This document shows, piece by piece, positions 25,355 through 34,336 of a stretch of 64,000 nt of DNA. Made by a program: the position numbers and the translations under genes. Origin of the DNA: CAYFXE01 sp964347035 (GTDB lineage: Bacteria > Acidobacteriota > Aminicenantia > Aminicenantales > Aminicenantaceae). The first letter of the stretch is position 1. Every line of letters starts with the position of its first letter. Where the stretch lies: the NCBI GenBank assembly GCA_964347035.1, contig CAYFXE010000005.1, positions 27,290 through 91,289 on the forward strand. Reading direction: 5' to 3'. A model generated the notes under the pieces. That model was given only the letters and a program-made list of their open reading frames with translations, had not been told where the DNA came from and ran no database searches.

Positions 25355-25475
25355 TTTATTTTTCAGGGGCTTATAATTTCAAGGCGAATATAACCACAGA
25401 CATCGTAACTATTCAGGCATCCAGAAGTCAATGGTAAAACAATCGGGACAAAAAAATAGAACCGTCACTATTTAT

Positions 25476-25964
25476 TCAGAAATATTCCTCTGCAATCTTT
25501 TGAGCCATCAAGGGAACGGCTTTTTTAACTGGCTCTGACAGTCCTGATTCAATCGTTTCTGGGATTGTCTGAATTTGGCAGGCTTTGACATCGACTTTAA
25601 CTGAACAGAAATCCTGCAGCTCTTTTAAAAGATTGGAAGAGGGGACTTGATGGATTGAGAAATCATCGATTTTTTCTTCGGGGATCTCATCCAGGGAAAT
25701 ATCAAAAATTTCACCCGGTTTTCTCCCTTTGTCTACAGCATCTATGACCACGATAACTTTCGGGCGAACATCACTTAATGAAATGGTAAAAAGGATATTT
25801 CTTATACCTGTGCCCACGTCCAATAAACATATGTTTTCTGGGATGTCGTAGTGGCGCTCCAAATATTCGATGATGTCAGGTCCGAATCCGTCATCACCGA
25901 AAAGCTTATTCCCCACTCCAGCGATCAGGATTTCTTTTCGACAGTAGACAGGAAACGGGTCCAT
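25476..25964 (-). CDS. [NiFe]-hydrogenase maturation protease
   Basis: 162 aa of the HyaD/HycI/FrcD protease family that cuts the C-terminal tail of the large subunit after nickel insertion. The N-terminal signature is ILIAGVGNKLFGDDGFGPDI, with a metal-binding Asp; a second Asp is in DVGTG and the His is in IHQVPSS. The client is MvhA, 118 bases upstream, which keeps a C-terminal tail after its last His. A 7-bp hairpin (TTAGGTG/CACCTAA, 26018-26039) lies between the two genes. Confidence 0.92.
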   Translation of the reverse strand: MDPFPVYCRKEILIAGVGNKLFGDDGFGPDIIEYLERHYDIPENICLLDVGTGIRNILFTISLSDVRPKVIVVIDAVDKGRKPGEIFDISLDEIPEEKIDDFSIHQVPSSNLLKELQDFCSVKVDVKACQIQTIPETIESGLSEPVKKAVPLMAQKIAEEYF

Positions 25965-26082
25965 TTCTCACTCGAAAGAATCACCCAATTTTCTGAAGGC
26001 GGACAACTATTGGAATGTTAGGTGTTCGTGTTCACCTAAGTGCAGGCTCTCAGTCAGCCTCGAGAGTTGCTAGGTTTGATTA

Positions 26083-27528
26083 TTAGATATTGGAATAGGT
26101 AGCTAATTTATTCCCTTCAGGATCAACAATATTAATCTTTACACCGAGCTTTCCATCCAACTGGTGTGTCGCGCAGGAGAGACAGGGGTCATAAGCCCTG
26201 ATCGTCATCTCGACCGTATTGAGAATTTCCTCGTCATATTTGCCGTCTTTGATCAAGTCTTTGGCTGCACTTTTAACGGACATGTTTATGGCCGCATTAT
26301 TATGGGTGGTACCGACAATCAGGTTCACATTGGTCATAAGACCATTTTCGTCTGTCTCATAGTCATGAATCAGTGTTCCTCTGGGAGCTTCCACACAGCC
26401 AATCCCTCTGGCTGCTCTTGGTTCTACTTTCTTTCTTATATCAGTACTGGTGATCTCGGGATCATCAAGGAGTCGAATCGTGTTTTCTGCGTTATACAGT
26501 AACTCGATTAACCTTGCCCAGTGGAAGAGCAGGGACTGTTGAGCAGGGCGACCGAATTTTTCTCTGAATTCTTCAAACTCAGCTTGAGCTAAAGGTGTAG
26601 GAATCTTATCACAGACATTCATTCGAGCCAGTGTATTGGTCCGATAAATCCCACTTGGATTATCCAGGTCCATAGAAAACTCACCTGCTTTCTTCATGTA
26701 GGGGAACTTCAAATAGGACCAGGGTTCAACATGCTCGCGGATATAATCGGTGTACTGCTCGTATGTGAAATCTTCATAAGAACCGTCGGCATTCATCATC
26801 CGCAGCTTTCCATCGTAAAGATCAAGAGCACCATCTTCAGTCACGGTTCCCAAAAATCCTGTGTTAAGGACGGCCAGGGAATTGACGACATCCAGATATT
26901 TCGGAAAGAGGTTCTCTTTGGCAAATGAAATGGAAAATTTAGAAAACTCGAGTAATTCGTCTGCCATTGTCCTCACTTCCTGTTTCTCTTCCTCTAGCAA
27001 AGGACGGCTGAATCCGCCTGGAACTGCGGCGGCAGGATGGATGGCTTTTCCAGCAATTTTTTCCAGCATTTTGGCGGCCATATGTCTGCATCTGACAACT
27101 TTTCTGGCGATATCTGGAGCTTCACCCAGAATTCCGATGACATTCCGGACCGAATAATCAGCACCCGGCCCCAGCACAAAATCTGCTCCAGCTAAGAAGT
27201 AGAAGTGGAGGATATGTTCTTCCATGTAAGCAATGCTGTTACACAACTCTCTTAATTTCTTCCCAGCAGGAGGAGGGTCCACGCCAAAAACCGCATCAGT
27301 CGCCTTGGCTGAAGCGTTGTGATGAGACCAGGGACAAACCCCACAAATCCGCGTTGTGATTCTCGGCATTTCTTCGACAGGCTTGCCAATACAAAATTTC
27401 TCAAATCCTCTTAGTTCAAGGACATTGACTTGAGTGTCTTCGACATTTCCGGCATCATCAAGCTGAATAGTAATTTTGGCATGCCCTTCGATTCTTGTGA
27501 CTGGTTGAATAGTTAGTGTTTTTCCCAT
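26083..27528 (-). CDS. mvhA: [NiFe] hydrogenase large subunit (MvhA/group 3 type)
   Basis: 481 aa. The four Ni ligands are present: RICGVC at the N-terminus (about 60) and DPCLSCATH at the C-terminus (about 450). A tail of about 24 residues follows the last His and would be removed by the protease encoded downstream. IQPVTRIEGHAKITIQ opens the protein as in F420-non-reducing (Mvh) and related cytoplasmic group 3 hydrogenases. It follows mvhG by 3 bases. With MvhD it would connect H2 to the HdrA modules at 8.7-16.5 kb. Confidence 0.95.
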   Translation of the reverse strand: MGKTLTIQPVTRIEGHAKITIQLDDAGNVEDTQVNVLELRGFEKFCIGKPVEEMPRITTRICGVCPWSHHNASAKATDAVFGVDPPPAGKKLRELCNSIAYMEEHILHFYFLAGADFVLGPGADYSVRNVIGILGEAPDIARKVVRCRHMAAKMLEKIAGKAIHPAAAVPGGFSRPLLEEEKQEVRTMADELLEFSKFSISFAKENLFPKYLDVVNSLAVLNTGFLGTVTEDGALDLYDGKLRMMNADGSYEDFTYEQYTDYIREHVEPWSYLKFPYMKKAGEFSMDLDNPSGIYRTNTLARMNVCDKIPTPLAQAEFEEFREKFGRPAQQSLLFHWARLIELLYNAENTIRLLDDPEITSTDIRKKVEPRAARGIGCVEAPRGTLIHDYETDENGLMTNVNLIVGTTHNNAAINMSVKSAAKDLIKDGKYDEEILNTVEMTIRAYDPCLSCATHQLDGKLGVKINIVDPEGNKLATYSNI

Positions 27529-27531
27529 GAT

Positions 27532-28458
27532 TTAACTCCTCTTTGGTAAAGGTCGCAAACGACCGGCCCCTGAAAACCTGTTAAAAGTCGCCGCACGATC
27601 TGGTATTTGTTTGACATCGAGGCCTATAGAGGAAAGAGCTCCCATCATATCAACCATCGGATTGGCGGTATCTGAGAGAGGGCCAAAACATCCCCGACAG
27701 GGCATGTAGGCTTTTATGCATCTAGGTGTTTTCTCTGCTCCCCCACAGCCTGATCTTGTGGCGGGGCCATTGCACAGGTACCCTTGTTCCATAAAACAGC
27801 GAACAGTATCCAAGGGTTTCCCGACTTCAAATTCCACGGATTCAAGGGGTCTTTTCACACTGGCCACGGCTTTTTCTTTTCTGATAGTGGGACATTCATC
27901 ACAAACACTCTTTGATGGAAGGGTGACTTCTCTTCCTTCTAAAAGTGCAGTCAACGCTTCAGCGACCATTTCAGGGGTTGTCGGACAGCCGGGCAGCTTG
28001 AGGTCAATATCTACGACTTCATGTAGAGCGTAAATCCTATCGGTAAAAGGTGATATTGCCTGAGTCGGTGTATCTGCCGAATCTGTGGAGACAGAACCTC
28101 GAAAAACCTTTTCTTGAAGATCATCAACTGTAAACTGATTAGCAAGAGCTGGTACACCGCCATAACATGCACAAGATCCTAAAGCAATGAGTGTTTTACA
28201 CTTTTTCCTCATCTCCTCAGCTAATTCTTTGTTCTCTTCCACCCGGATTCCGCCAGAAATAATTCCCACATCGGCTTCAGGAATCTCTGGGCCGGATTGA
28301 TCGCCTGTCTGTCCAAATAATTTATGATCCATGATGACGGGCATGTGGACAAACTCAAGCTGGGGTAGAAGGTCAAGAAGTGGTTCGCCAATGTCAAGGA
28401 TGGTTACCTCACATCCTGCACAGATGGTGAACCATTCTTCCGCTACTTTAACAGCCAT
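27532..28458 (-). CDS. mvhG: [NiFe] hydrogenase small subunit (MvhG type)
   Basis: 308 aa, no Tat signal, so cytoplasmic. Cys ligands of the proximal cluster are CAGCEVTILD, GSCACYGG and PGCPTTPE; a further set (CDECPTIRKEKA, CFMEQGYLCNGPATRSGCGG and CIKAYMPCRGCFGP) serves the medial and distal [4Fe-4S] clusters. AGGAGG precedes the ATG. The promoter at 28600-28628 and three repeated 13-base boxes lie upstream, showing regulated expression. Confidence 0.95.
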   Translation of the reverse strand: MAVKVAEEWFTICAGCEVTILDIGEPLLDLLPQLEFVHMPVIMDHKLFGQTGDQSGPEIPEADVGIISGGIRVEENKELAEEMRKKCKTLIALGSCACYGGVPALANQFTVDDLQEKVFRGSVSTDSADTPTQAISPFTDRIYALHEVVDIDLKLPGCPTTPEMVAEALTALLEGREVTLPSKSVCDECPTIRKEKAVASVKRPLESVEFEVGKPLDTVRCFMEQGYLCNGPATRSGCGGAEKTPRCIKAYMPCRGCFGPLSDTANPMVDMMGALSSIGLDVKQIPDRAATFNRFSGAGRLRPLPKRS

Positions 28459-28481
28459 TTTTCACCTCCTAAATTTATGGT

Positions 28482-28595
28482 TGTAATTATAAGACAGTGG
28501 GTGTTTTTAAGCGGCATTAGCTAAAATGCGCTCTTTTCCGCACCAGATAAACTTAGTGTAATTATAGGAAAAGTATTGAAAATCTTATAATTACA
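28482..28595. promoter_or_regulatory. Three 13-bp operator-like boxes upstream of mvhG
   Basis: TGTAATTATAAGA occurs at 28482-28494, TGTAATTATAGGA at 28557-28569, and an exact inverted copy of the first at 28583-28595. The last two form a 12-bp inverted pair (28555-28566 with 28586-28597). The box at 28583 overlaps the predicted start point of the mvhG promoter and the one at 28482 lies just before its ribosome site, positions suited to repression. Confidence 0.6.
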
Positions 28596-28599
28596 CTCA

Positions 28600-28628
28600 A
28601 TTTTATTGATAATAAATATTGTTGTCAA
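28600..28628 (-). promoter_or_regulatory. Sigma-70 promoter of mvhGA
   Basis: On the minus strand TTGACA (28628-28623), a 17-base spacer and TAAAAT (28605-28600). It is about 140 bases upstream of the mvhG ATG. Confidence 0.7.
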
Positions 28629-28757
28629 TACAAAAAAGCAAAAAATATCACCATATTGATTTTTTTCCAGAATCCCTTTTATTTAGGCTTGCTTTTTTGT
28701 TTGAAAAAAAAGTAAAATTAGGAAAACAAAATCCAAACTAGACAAAAAGGAGGAAGA

Positions 28758-29450
28758 ATGAGAAGAAAAATTTCGTTTATTCTTGCCGTTATTTTCCTCG
28801 CATTTATCCTGCAAACCTGTGCGCAGAAACCTGAAGAGGGCCTTCTCAAGAGATATTTTCATGCCATTTCTTTGAATGACTTGACCACGATGTCAACCAT
28901 GGCCTTGGAGCCAGTTGCTCTCGAGGTCGCCACTTGGGAGATTGTCCAGGTCGGTGAAGAAATGGTGGTCCCTGCTAATCTTCCATATTTGAATAAACAA
29001 GAATTAGAATTCAAGAAAAAACTGGAAGACCATGTCGGCGTCACTCTTGACGCAAGAGACGAATTAGATGAGGCTGAATTCGAGCTGGAAAATGCCCGCA
29101 CGAGAGCGGCCAGACGAGCTGCCCAAAAAAAGGTGGATGATCTCAAGGCCAAGTATGAGGAAGTCTATTCCGAACATAAAGATTTGCAGAAAGGATATAA
29201 CGAAGCCAAGGCCACTTCAGCCAGAGAAGAGGAGATAACAAGTTTCTCCTTGGGGGAAAGAGATCTCGCCAATATAAGAGATCTAACGGGTGAGGTCTCA
29301 TCCAAGGAAGTCGATGTTAAAATTGTGACTAAAGACGACGAAGAGAAGACGTACAGATTTTACCTTAGGAATTACAGCCTCAGGGACGAGGCTTTAGGCA
29401 TCGATCGTCAGGGAAGATGGGTCATTGTCAATTTTGAGCCCATCAGCTGA
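28758..29450 (+). CDS. Lipoprotein with central coiled coil, unknown function
   Basis: 230 aa. The N-terminus MRRKISFILAVIFLAFILQTC is a lipoprotein signal with Cys21 in a lipobox-like LQTC. Residues 85-155 are rich in Glu, Ala, Arg and Lys with heptad-like spacing (EFELENARTRAARRAAQKK), so a coiled coil is likely. The C-terminal 60 residues look like a small beta domain (VDVKIVTKDDEEKTYRFYL). AAAGGAGG precedes the ATG. It is divergent from mvhG. I do not recognise a family. Confidence 0.8.
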   Translation: MRRKISFILAVIFLAFILQTCAQKPEEGLLKRYFHAISLNDLTTMSTMALEPVALEVATWEIVQVGEEMVVPANLPYLNKQELEFKKKLEDHVGVTLDARDELDEAEFELENARTRAARRAAQKKVDDLKAKYEEVYSEHKDLQKGYNEAKATSAREEEITSFSLGERDLANIRDLTGEVSSKEVDVKIVTKDDEEKTYRFYLRNYSLRDEALGIDRQGRWVIVNFEPIS

Positions 29451-29452
29451 TA

Positions 29453-29481
29453 TTGACACTTCCTTTTATTTCATTTATAAA
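29453..29481 (+). promoter_or_regulatory. Sigma-70 promoter of the tRNA pair
   Basis: TTGACA (29453-29458), a 17-base spacer and TATAAA (29476-29481), ending 18 bases before tRNA-Lys. Confidence 0.75.
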
Positions 29482-29499
29482 TATTCTTTTTTTTAAACC

Positions 29500-29574
29500 G
29501 GGCCGTTAGCTCAGAGGGAGAGCACCGGCCTTTTAAGCCGGGTGTCGCTGGTTCGAGTCCAGCACGGCTCACCA
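29500..29574 (+). tRNA. tRNA-Lys (anticodon TTT)
   Basis: Full cloverleaf: acceptor GGGCCGT/ACGGCTC (one G-T pair), D arm GCTC/GAGC, anticodon stem CCGGC/GCCGG with loop CTTTTAA, T arm GCTGG/CCAGC with TTCGAGT. The 3' CCA is encoded. Confidence 0.95.
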
Positions 29575-29583
29575 ACCATAAGC

Positions 29584-29658
29584 GCCCCTGTCGTCTAGCC
29601 TGGCCTAGGACATCGCCCTTTCAAGGCGGCAACACGGGTTCAAATCCCGTCGGGGGCG
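29584..29658 (+). tRNA. tRNA-Glu (anticodon TTC)
   Basis: Acceptor GCCCCTG/CGGGGGC, anticodon stem TCGCC/GGCGG with loop CTTTCAA, T arm ACGGG/CCCGT with TTCAAAT. Discriminator G; no CCA is encoded, unlike its neighbour. A run of seven T follows directly and probably ends transcription. It lies 9 bases after tRNA-Lys and shares its promoter. Confidence 0.94.
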
Positions 29659-29736
29659 TTTTTTTAGATGGACGTCCTCTGTCTATAGAGAAATTCTTAT
29701 CTGGAGATTGCAGAGGTTAAGGAGAGGCTGCCAGGG

Positions 29737-29765
29737 TTGAAATTTCGATAGTTTATTCATAATAT
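29737..29765 (+). promoter_or_regulatory. Possible promoter of the S9 peptidase gene
   Basis: TTGAAA (29737-29742), 17 bases, TAATAT (29760-29765). The -10 match is only partial. Confidence 0.4.
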
Positions 29766-29793
29766 CAGACTAACATTAATGGAGGATTGAGGG

Positions 29794-31899
29794 ATGCGAA
29801 ATCATATGAATCAAAATAATTCTCTGAGCAAAACGCTTTTCCGTGTCGCAACGGTTTTCGGAATTCTTTTCCTTTTTTTATTTCCCCTCGAGTGCTCAAC
29901 CGGTGAGATCTTCTCGGCCGAGGATGTCTTAAAAACTAAAACATGCAACAACGTGGAGATAAGCCCTGATGGCGAATGGATTGCTTATACTGTGTCTGTG
30001 CCGAGGGAAGCGAGCGACAAGCCTGGGGGAGCCTACAGTGAACTCTATGTTGTTTCGGTCAAAACAGGGGAAGTCCATCCATTCATAACAGGTAAGACCA
30101 ATGTCTCCTCGCCTCTCTGGAGCCCGGATGGATCGATGATCGCTTTTCTCACCAGAAGAGGGGAAAAAGCCAAGACCCAGGTCTGGACCATCCCCGTCAA
30201 TGGTGGAGAGGCTTATCAGGTCACCTGCTCCGAGAGTCACATCTCTTCATTCCGGTGGCATCCGGATGGCAAGCAGATTGCTTATATCGCTGCAACTCCC
30301 AAGACAGAAAGAAAAGAGGAGCTGGAAAAGAAAGGTTTCGGTTTCGTCTTTTTTGAGGAAAGTCTAAAACATCGCAATCTTTATATCACTTCTGCTGAGA
30401 GTATAGACGAGGACTGTAAATTAGAACGGTTGACCGAAGGGATCACTGTTTGGAGCTTTGAGTTCAGCCCTGATGGGAAGACCATTGCTGCGGCGATCTC
30501 TCCTTATAATCTTGTCGACGAACGGTACATGTTCCAGAAACTCCATCTTCTCGATATCGAAACAAAGAAACTCACTCGGCTCACCAACAACCCGGGCAAA
30601 CTTGGAAATTACGCCTTCGGCCCTGACGGATCCTGGATTGTTTACGGCGCTGCCAGAGAGAGAGCAGACCATGCTGTTAGTCAGGCTTATGTGATTCCTG
30701 TAACCGGAGGAAACCCGAAAAACCTGACACCGCCCGACTTCATGGGACACATCAACTGGGTTGGTTGGAAGGATGGCAAAACTATCATCTACCGTGCTGC
30801 TGAAGGTGTTTGGCCTACACTCAACACTGTCAGTGTCGAAGGAGGACAGCGACAGGTCATCCTTCATTCTGAAGAGACAGGGATTATTTTCTCAAATCCT
30901 TCCCTCACCAGAGACTTCAAACATTTTGCCATGAGAGGAAGCACGCCAAAAGTCCCTGGAGATGTTTACTACTGGGGAGGAGAAAAGACGGTCAAGAGAC
31001 TGACAAACGTAAATCCATGGATCGAAAAAAGAGAGCTTGGCCAACAGGAAATCGCTCGTTACAGTGCCCGCGACGGATTGGAGATAGAGGGGCTTTTGAT
31101 TTATCCGGTGGATTATGAACCCGGGAAAAAATATCCTCTTGTGGTCATCGTCCATGGAGGGCCAGAATCTCATTACTCGAACGGCTGGCTCACGTCTTAC
31201 AGCCGCCCCGGCCAGACTCTGGCAGGAAAAGGATATGTTGTTTTTTATCCCAACTATCGAACAAGCACAGGTTATGGTGTTGATCGGGCTTTACAGGGAT
31301 TCGGAGATCCGGCCGGGAAGGAGTTTGATGACATCGCCGATGGGATTGAGTGGCTTATCAAAAAAGGAATCGCCGATCCAGAACGTGTGGGATTGGGAGG
31401 CGGATCCTATGGAGGGTATGCCGCTGCCTGGTTTTCTTCATTCTACACAAAATACGTCAAAGCTGTATGCATGTTTGTGGGAATCTCGGATTTGATCAGC
31501 AAGGCTGGGACCACGGATATTCCTTATGAAATCCTGTACGTGCATTTCGGCAAGAAGCTCGAGGATCGATGGGAGATGAGCCTGAAGAGGAGCCCGATTT
31601 ACTGGGCTCACCAGAGCCGGACAGCGGTGTTGATCCTCGGCGGCACTGGAGACACACGCGTCAGTCCATCCCAGAGTCTGGAATACCATCGCCGACTCAA
31701 GATGAACGATCATCCTGCCGTCAGGCTCGTTCAATACCCAGGGGAAGGACACGGCAATCAGCGGCAGCCGGGAAGAATCGATGCGATTTACAGGATCTTG
31801 GACTGGTACGATTGGTACGTGAAAGACAAAAAGCCGCTCGATGGGCCCATGCCTCCACTTGATATAAGCGAGAAGTACGGGCTGAAACTGAAGAAATAA
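29794..31899 (+). CDS. S9-family prolyl oligopeptidase-like secreted peptidase
   Basis: 701 aa with an N-terminal signal (hydrophobic stretch about 20-34). Residues 40-400 form a beta-propeller of TolB/WD40-like blades (repeated SPDG, WSPDG, WHPDG words). The alpha/beta-hydrolase domain at about 430-690 has the nucleophile in LGGGSYGGYAAAW (Ser about 538), Asp in GDTRVSP (about 619) and His in GEGHGN (about 651). Such S9C acylaminoacyl/dipeptidyl peptidases degrade short peptides; the periplasm is the likely site. GGAGG lies upstream of the ATG. A distant paralogue is encoded at 44851-46878. Confidence 0.93.
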   Translation: MRNHMNQNNSLSKTLFRVATVFGILFLFLFPLECSTGEIFSAEDVLKTKTCNNVEISPDGEWIAYTVSVPREASDKPGGAYSELYVVSVKTGEVHPFITGKTNVSSPLWSPDGSMIAFLTRRGEKAKTQVWTIPVNGGEAYQVTCSESHISSFRWHPDGKQIAYIAATPKTERKEELEKKGFGFVFFEESLKHRNLYITSAESIDEDCKLERLTEGITVWSFEFSPDGKTIAAAISPYNLVDERYMFQKLHLLDIETKKLTRLTNNPGKLGNYAFGPDGSWIVYGAARERADHAVSQAYVIPVTGGNPKNLTPPDFMGHINWVGWKDGKTIIYRAAEGVWPTLNTVSVEGGQRQVILHSEETGIIFSNPSLTRDFKHFAMRGSTPKVPGDVYYWGGEKTVKRLTNVNPWIEKRELGQQEIARYSARDGLEIEGLLIYPVDYEPGKKYPLVVIVHGGPESHYSNGWLTSYSRPGQTLAGKGYVVFYPNYRTSTGYGVDRALQGFGDPAGKEFDDIADGIEWLIKKGIADPERVGLGGGSYGGYAAAWFSSFYTKYVKAVCMFVGISDLISKAGTTDIPYEILYVHFGKKLEDRWEMSLKRSPIYWAHQSRTAVLILGGTGDTRVSPSQSLEYHRRLKMNDHPAVRLVQYPGEGHGNQRQPGRIDAIYRILDWYDWYVKDKKPLDGPMPPLDISEKYGLKLKK

Positions 31900-31913
31900 A
31901 CAAAAGCAGTTGG

Positions 31914-32549
31914 ATGAGTTTCATGAGAAAAATACTTATTGTTGGCCTGACAATTATCTCCGTCTCAAGCCTGTATGCCGACGGAATTAAGCTCATGGGC
32001 GGATTGAACCTATCGAAGTATGCTGCCTCGACAAAGGGTGAAAGCCAAGGATGGGGATATAAGGCAGGATTTTGTGTCGGGGCTGGGTTTGAGTTTGACT
32101 TATTCGAGAGTCGAAAGATAGCGATAGAAATCGATGCCTTGTACGTCCAGAAGAAAGGAAGTCGTGGGGAAGCTCCTAATGCGCCCAATGTGGAACGAAC
32201 TTACAGCCTCAACACATTGCGTTTTCCGGTATTAGCTAGGTTCCAATTCAAGAAGGGTATCCCGCTTTACCTTCTCGGTGGCAGTGAATTTTCGTTGGTC
32301 ATGTCTCACAAGCAGGAAAGGAAAAGCGAAAACCAAAAAAGTCAGATAGACTTTAAAGAATCAACAAAGAATGCTGATTTTGGCGTGGTGCTGGGAATAG
32401 GCTTCGAGATTAAAATCCGTGAGTTTCAGACTGTTTTTATCGAAGGCCGGTATCATTTTGGATTGGTGAACATCGTCCAGGAAATAGAGGATTTAGAGTC
32501 GCTAAAAACCCATGCCTTCCTCATCGTTTTTGGTATCAAAAGCTTTTGA
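31914..32549 (+). CDS. Outer-membrane beta-barrel protein (tandem copy 1)
   Basis: 211 aa; a second ATG at 31923 gives the cleaner signal peptide MRKILIVGLTIISVSSLYAD and may be the true start. The mature part begins GIKLMGGLNLSKY and has alternating hydrophobic/aromatic strands (FEFDLFESRKIAIEIDALYV, FLIVFGIKSF at the end) typical of PorT/OprF-like 8-strand barrels. It starts 14 bases after the S9 peptidase gene. The next gene is its paralogue. Confidence 0.8.
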   Translation: MSFMRKILIVGLTIISVSSLYADGIKLMGGLNLSKYAASTKGESQGWGYKAGFCVGAGFEFDLFESRKIAIEIDALYVQKKGSRGEAPNAPNVERTYSLNTLRFPVLARFQFKKGIPLYLLGGSEFSLVMSHKQERKSENQKSQIDFKESTKNADFGVVLGIGFEIKIREFQTVFIEGRYHFGLVNIVQEIEDLESLKTHAFLIVFGIKSF

Positions 32550-32599
32550 TGTTCATGCTTAGCTCGATGGTTTATCATAAGGAAGGATAGCGCGAGAAG

Positions 32600-33199
32600 A
32601 TGAAGAAATGCCTGCCTGTTATTCTCGTTCTAGTCCTGACCACCACTCTTCATGCTGATTTTAAAATCATGGGGGGTTTCAATCTATCAAAGTACAATGT
32701 TTCTGGAGACAAAGATGGATTGGAGTGGGACTACAAATCAGGTTTCGCTGGAGGTATTGGCTTCGAGAGAAACTTAAACCCACTCATGCTCCTTGAATTT
32801 AATGTCTTGTATTTCCAGAAAGGAAGCAAAGCTAAATCCGCAGAGGAAGGTTCACAGTGGAAATACAACCTGAGTGTGGTGAGTGTGCCCTTACTCTTTC
32901 GGAGCAAATTGCTGTATGATTCTTCGCCTTATGCGGTCGCTGGTGTGGAGTTCTCCTTTATCACTTCCCACGAGCTTGTGTCCGGAGATCAGGAGCCGGT
33001 CGATTTAAAAGACAGAACGCAGAGCTTTGATTTTGGGGTCGTTATCGGTGGAGGCTTCGAACTGAAGCTTCAAGAACGCTTGTTTCTTTTTATCGAGGGC
33101 AGATATCATCTGGGAATAAGAAATATCGTCAATGATCCTTTGGAATCTCAATCAAGGAAAACGAACGCCTTCCTGATTTTCCTGGGCTTTAGGTCTTAA
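32600..33199 (+). CDS. Outer-membrane beta-barrel protein (tandem copy 2)
   Basis: 199 aa with signal peptide MKKCLPVILVLVLTTTLHAD. The mature protein starts FKIMGGFNLSKY, nearly the same as copy 1, and ends TNAFLIFLGFRS. FDFGVVIGGGFELKL and FIEGRYHLGI align with copy 1, so the pair arose by tandem duplication. Function unknown; probably a small porin-like or structural barrel. Confidence 0.8.
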   Translation: MKKCLPVILVLVLTTTLHADFKIMGGFNLSKYNVSGDKDGLEWDYKSGFAGGIGFERNLNPLMLLEFNVLYFQKGSKAKSAEEGSQWKYNLSVVSVPLLFRSKLLYDSSPYAVAGVEFSFITSHELVSGDQEPVDLKDRTQSFDFGVVIGGGFELKLQERLFLFIEGRYHLGIRNIVNDPLESQSRKTNAFLIFLGFRS

Positions 33200-33226
33200 C
33201 TAGGAATATTCCTCAGGTTAGAATCC

Positions 33227-34336
33227 TTAGCCGATATTGTTTTTTCCGATTTCTTGTATAAGGTATTGCCAGTCTTTTTTGTTTCTTGCGAACACGCCGC
33301 AATTTCCGAGTTTGATATTCTTCAGCCCTTTTTCCCTAACCCGATGATAAATCCTGACCATATCAGATAGCGTTGGTGGCTTGACTGATTTCAACTTATA
33401 AGCCGGGAAGAAAGCAAGGATCGTCAGTGGAATTTCAGGGTCCAAATCGGATAGGATTTGAACTATGTTTTCTATCTGATCACCCTCCACCCAGCCGGGA
33501 ATAAAGAGGGTGAGGACTTCCAGGACAAACCCTCTTTTCATGATCTCGACCGGAGCTTTCAGTATCCATTCATTCGTCGTACCGCACAGCTTTTGATAGA
33601 TTCTGTCATCATAGGCTTTTAGATCGAGCCAGAAGGAATCGACTCCTGAGGCCTTCAATCTATCCAAATTCTGGGGAGATAATCCATACCCGTTAGATTC
33701 CACCAGGACCCACATTTTTTCCGAATTTGTCTTGATGTTCTCTGCAGCCTGGCAGTAAAAGTCTGGGCAACAGGTGATATCCCCTCCCGTAAAAGCGATG
33801 ATATTCCGAGCCGGGCCGATTCCTTGAGGGCTGAGGACGATATTCTTCCTGTCCAGCATTTCTGGACATAATCCCCCTGTCCTTCCGTAGATCAGACAAC
33901 TGCCGCAGCTTCGACACAGGTCCGTGGCATGCCACATGGTGGCTCTTTCCCTGGGTTCCCAGACCGTGACGATTTTTTCGTAGGATTTGGCGATCTCACC
34001 GATTTCTGATGCAGATACCCAGGAGCCATTAACTACCTGGCTGAATTCCCAGGAATGGCACTTAAGACAGGTATGATTACACCCGGACTGGTAGATAGAA
34101 TAATAATGTTCCGGTCGCGAGAGGTGAGCCGATTTAATAAGACGCGACCATTGACGGCCTTCTTGTCTTAAGGTGAGCTCGCAGGCTTTCTTTGATTCTT
34201 TTTTATCTTTGGTAAGACAACTTCCGGGCTTAAATCCTTGTTCCACAAGAGTGCATTTCATAGTCTTTTTTTTCGGTGGATCCAAGGCGATAAGCGGATC
34301 GAAAGTACCGCCCTTGTCGCTGTATCCATCACTCAA
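33227..34336 (-). CDS. Radical SAM protein (PFL-activating-enzyme-like)
   Basis: 369 aa. The radical SAM [4Fe-4S] motif is SGCNHTCLKCHSW (CX3CX2C). A second Cys group (CRSCGSCLIYGRTGGLC) suggests an extra cluster. GGDITCCPDFYCQ and VESNGYG fit the glycine-rich and barrel strands of AmmeMemoRadiSam/PflA-like activases. An N-terminal 90-residue part carries more Cys (CTLVEQGFKPGSC). The substrate cannot be told. The start overlaps the mannosidase stop by 8 bases, so the genes are coupled, but no shared function is obvious. Confidence 0.83.
   Translation of the reverse strand: MSDGYSDKGGTFDPLIALDPPKKKTMKCTLVEQGFKPGSCLTKDKKESKKACELTLRQEGRQWSRLIKSAHLSRPEHYYSIYQSGCNHTCLKCHSWEFSQVVNGSWVSASEIGEIAKSYEKIVTVWEPRERATMWHATDLCRSCGSCLIYGRTGGLCPEMLDRKNIVLSPQGIGPARNIIAFTGGDITCCPDFYCQAAENIKTNSEKMWVLVESNGYGLSPQNLDRLKASGVDSFWLDLKAYDDRIYQKLCGTTNEWILKAPVEIMKRGFVLEVLTLFIPGWVEGDQIENIVQILSDLDPEIPLTILAFFPAYKLKSVKPPTLSDMVRIYHRVREKGLKNIKLGNCGVFARNKKDWQYLIQEIGKNNIG

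Noticed and set aside
28630..28700. A 12-bp inverted pair of A/T-rich arms (ACAAAAAAGCAA / TTGCTTTTTTGT)
   Set aside because: Arms are almost pure A or T runs 47 bases apart in an AT-rich gap; likely by chance.
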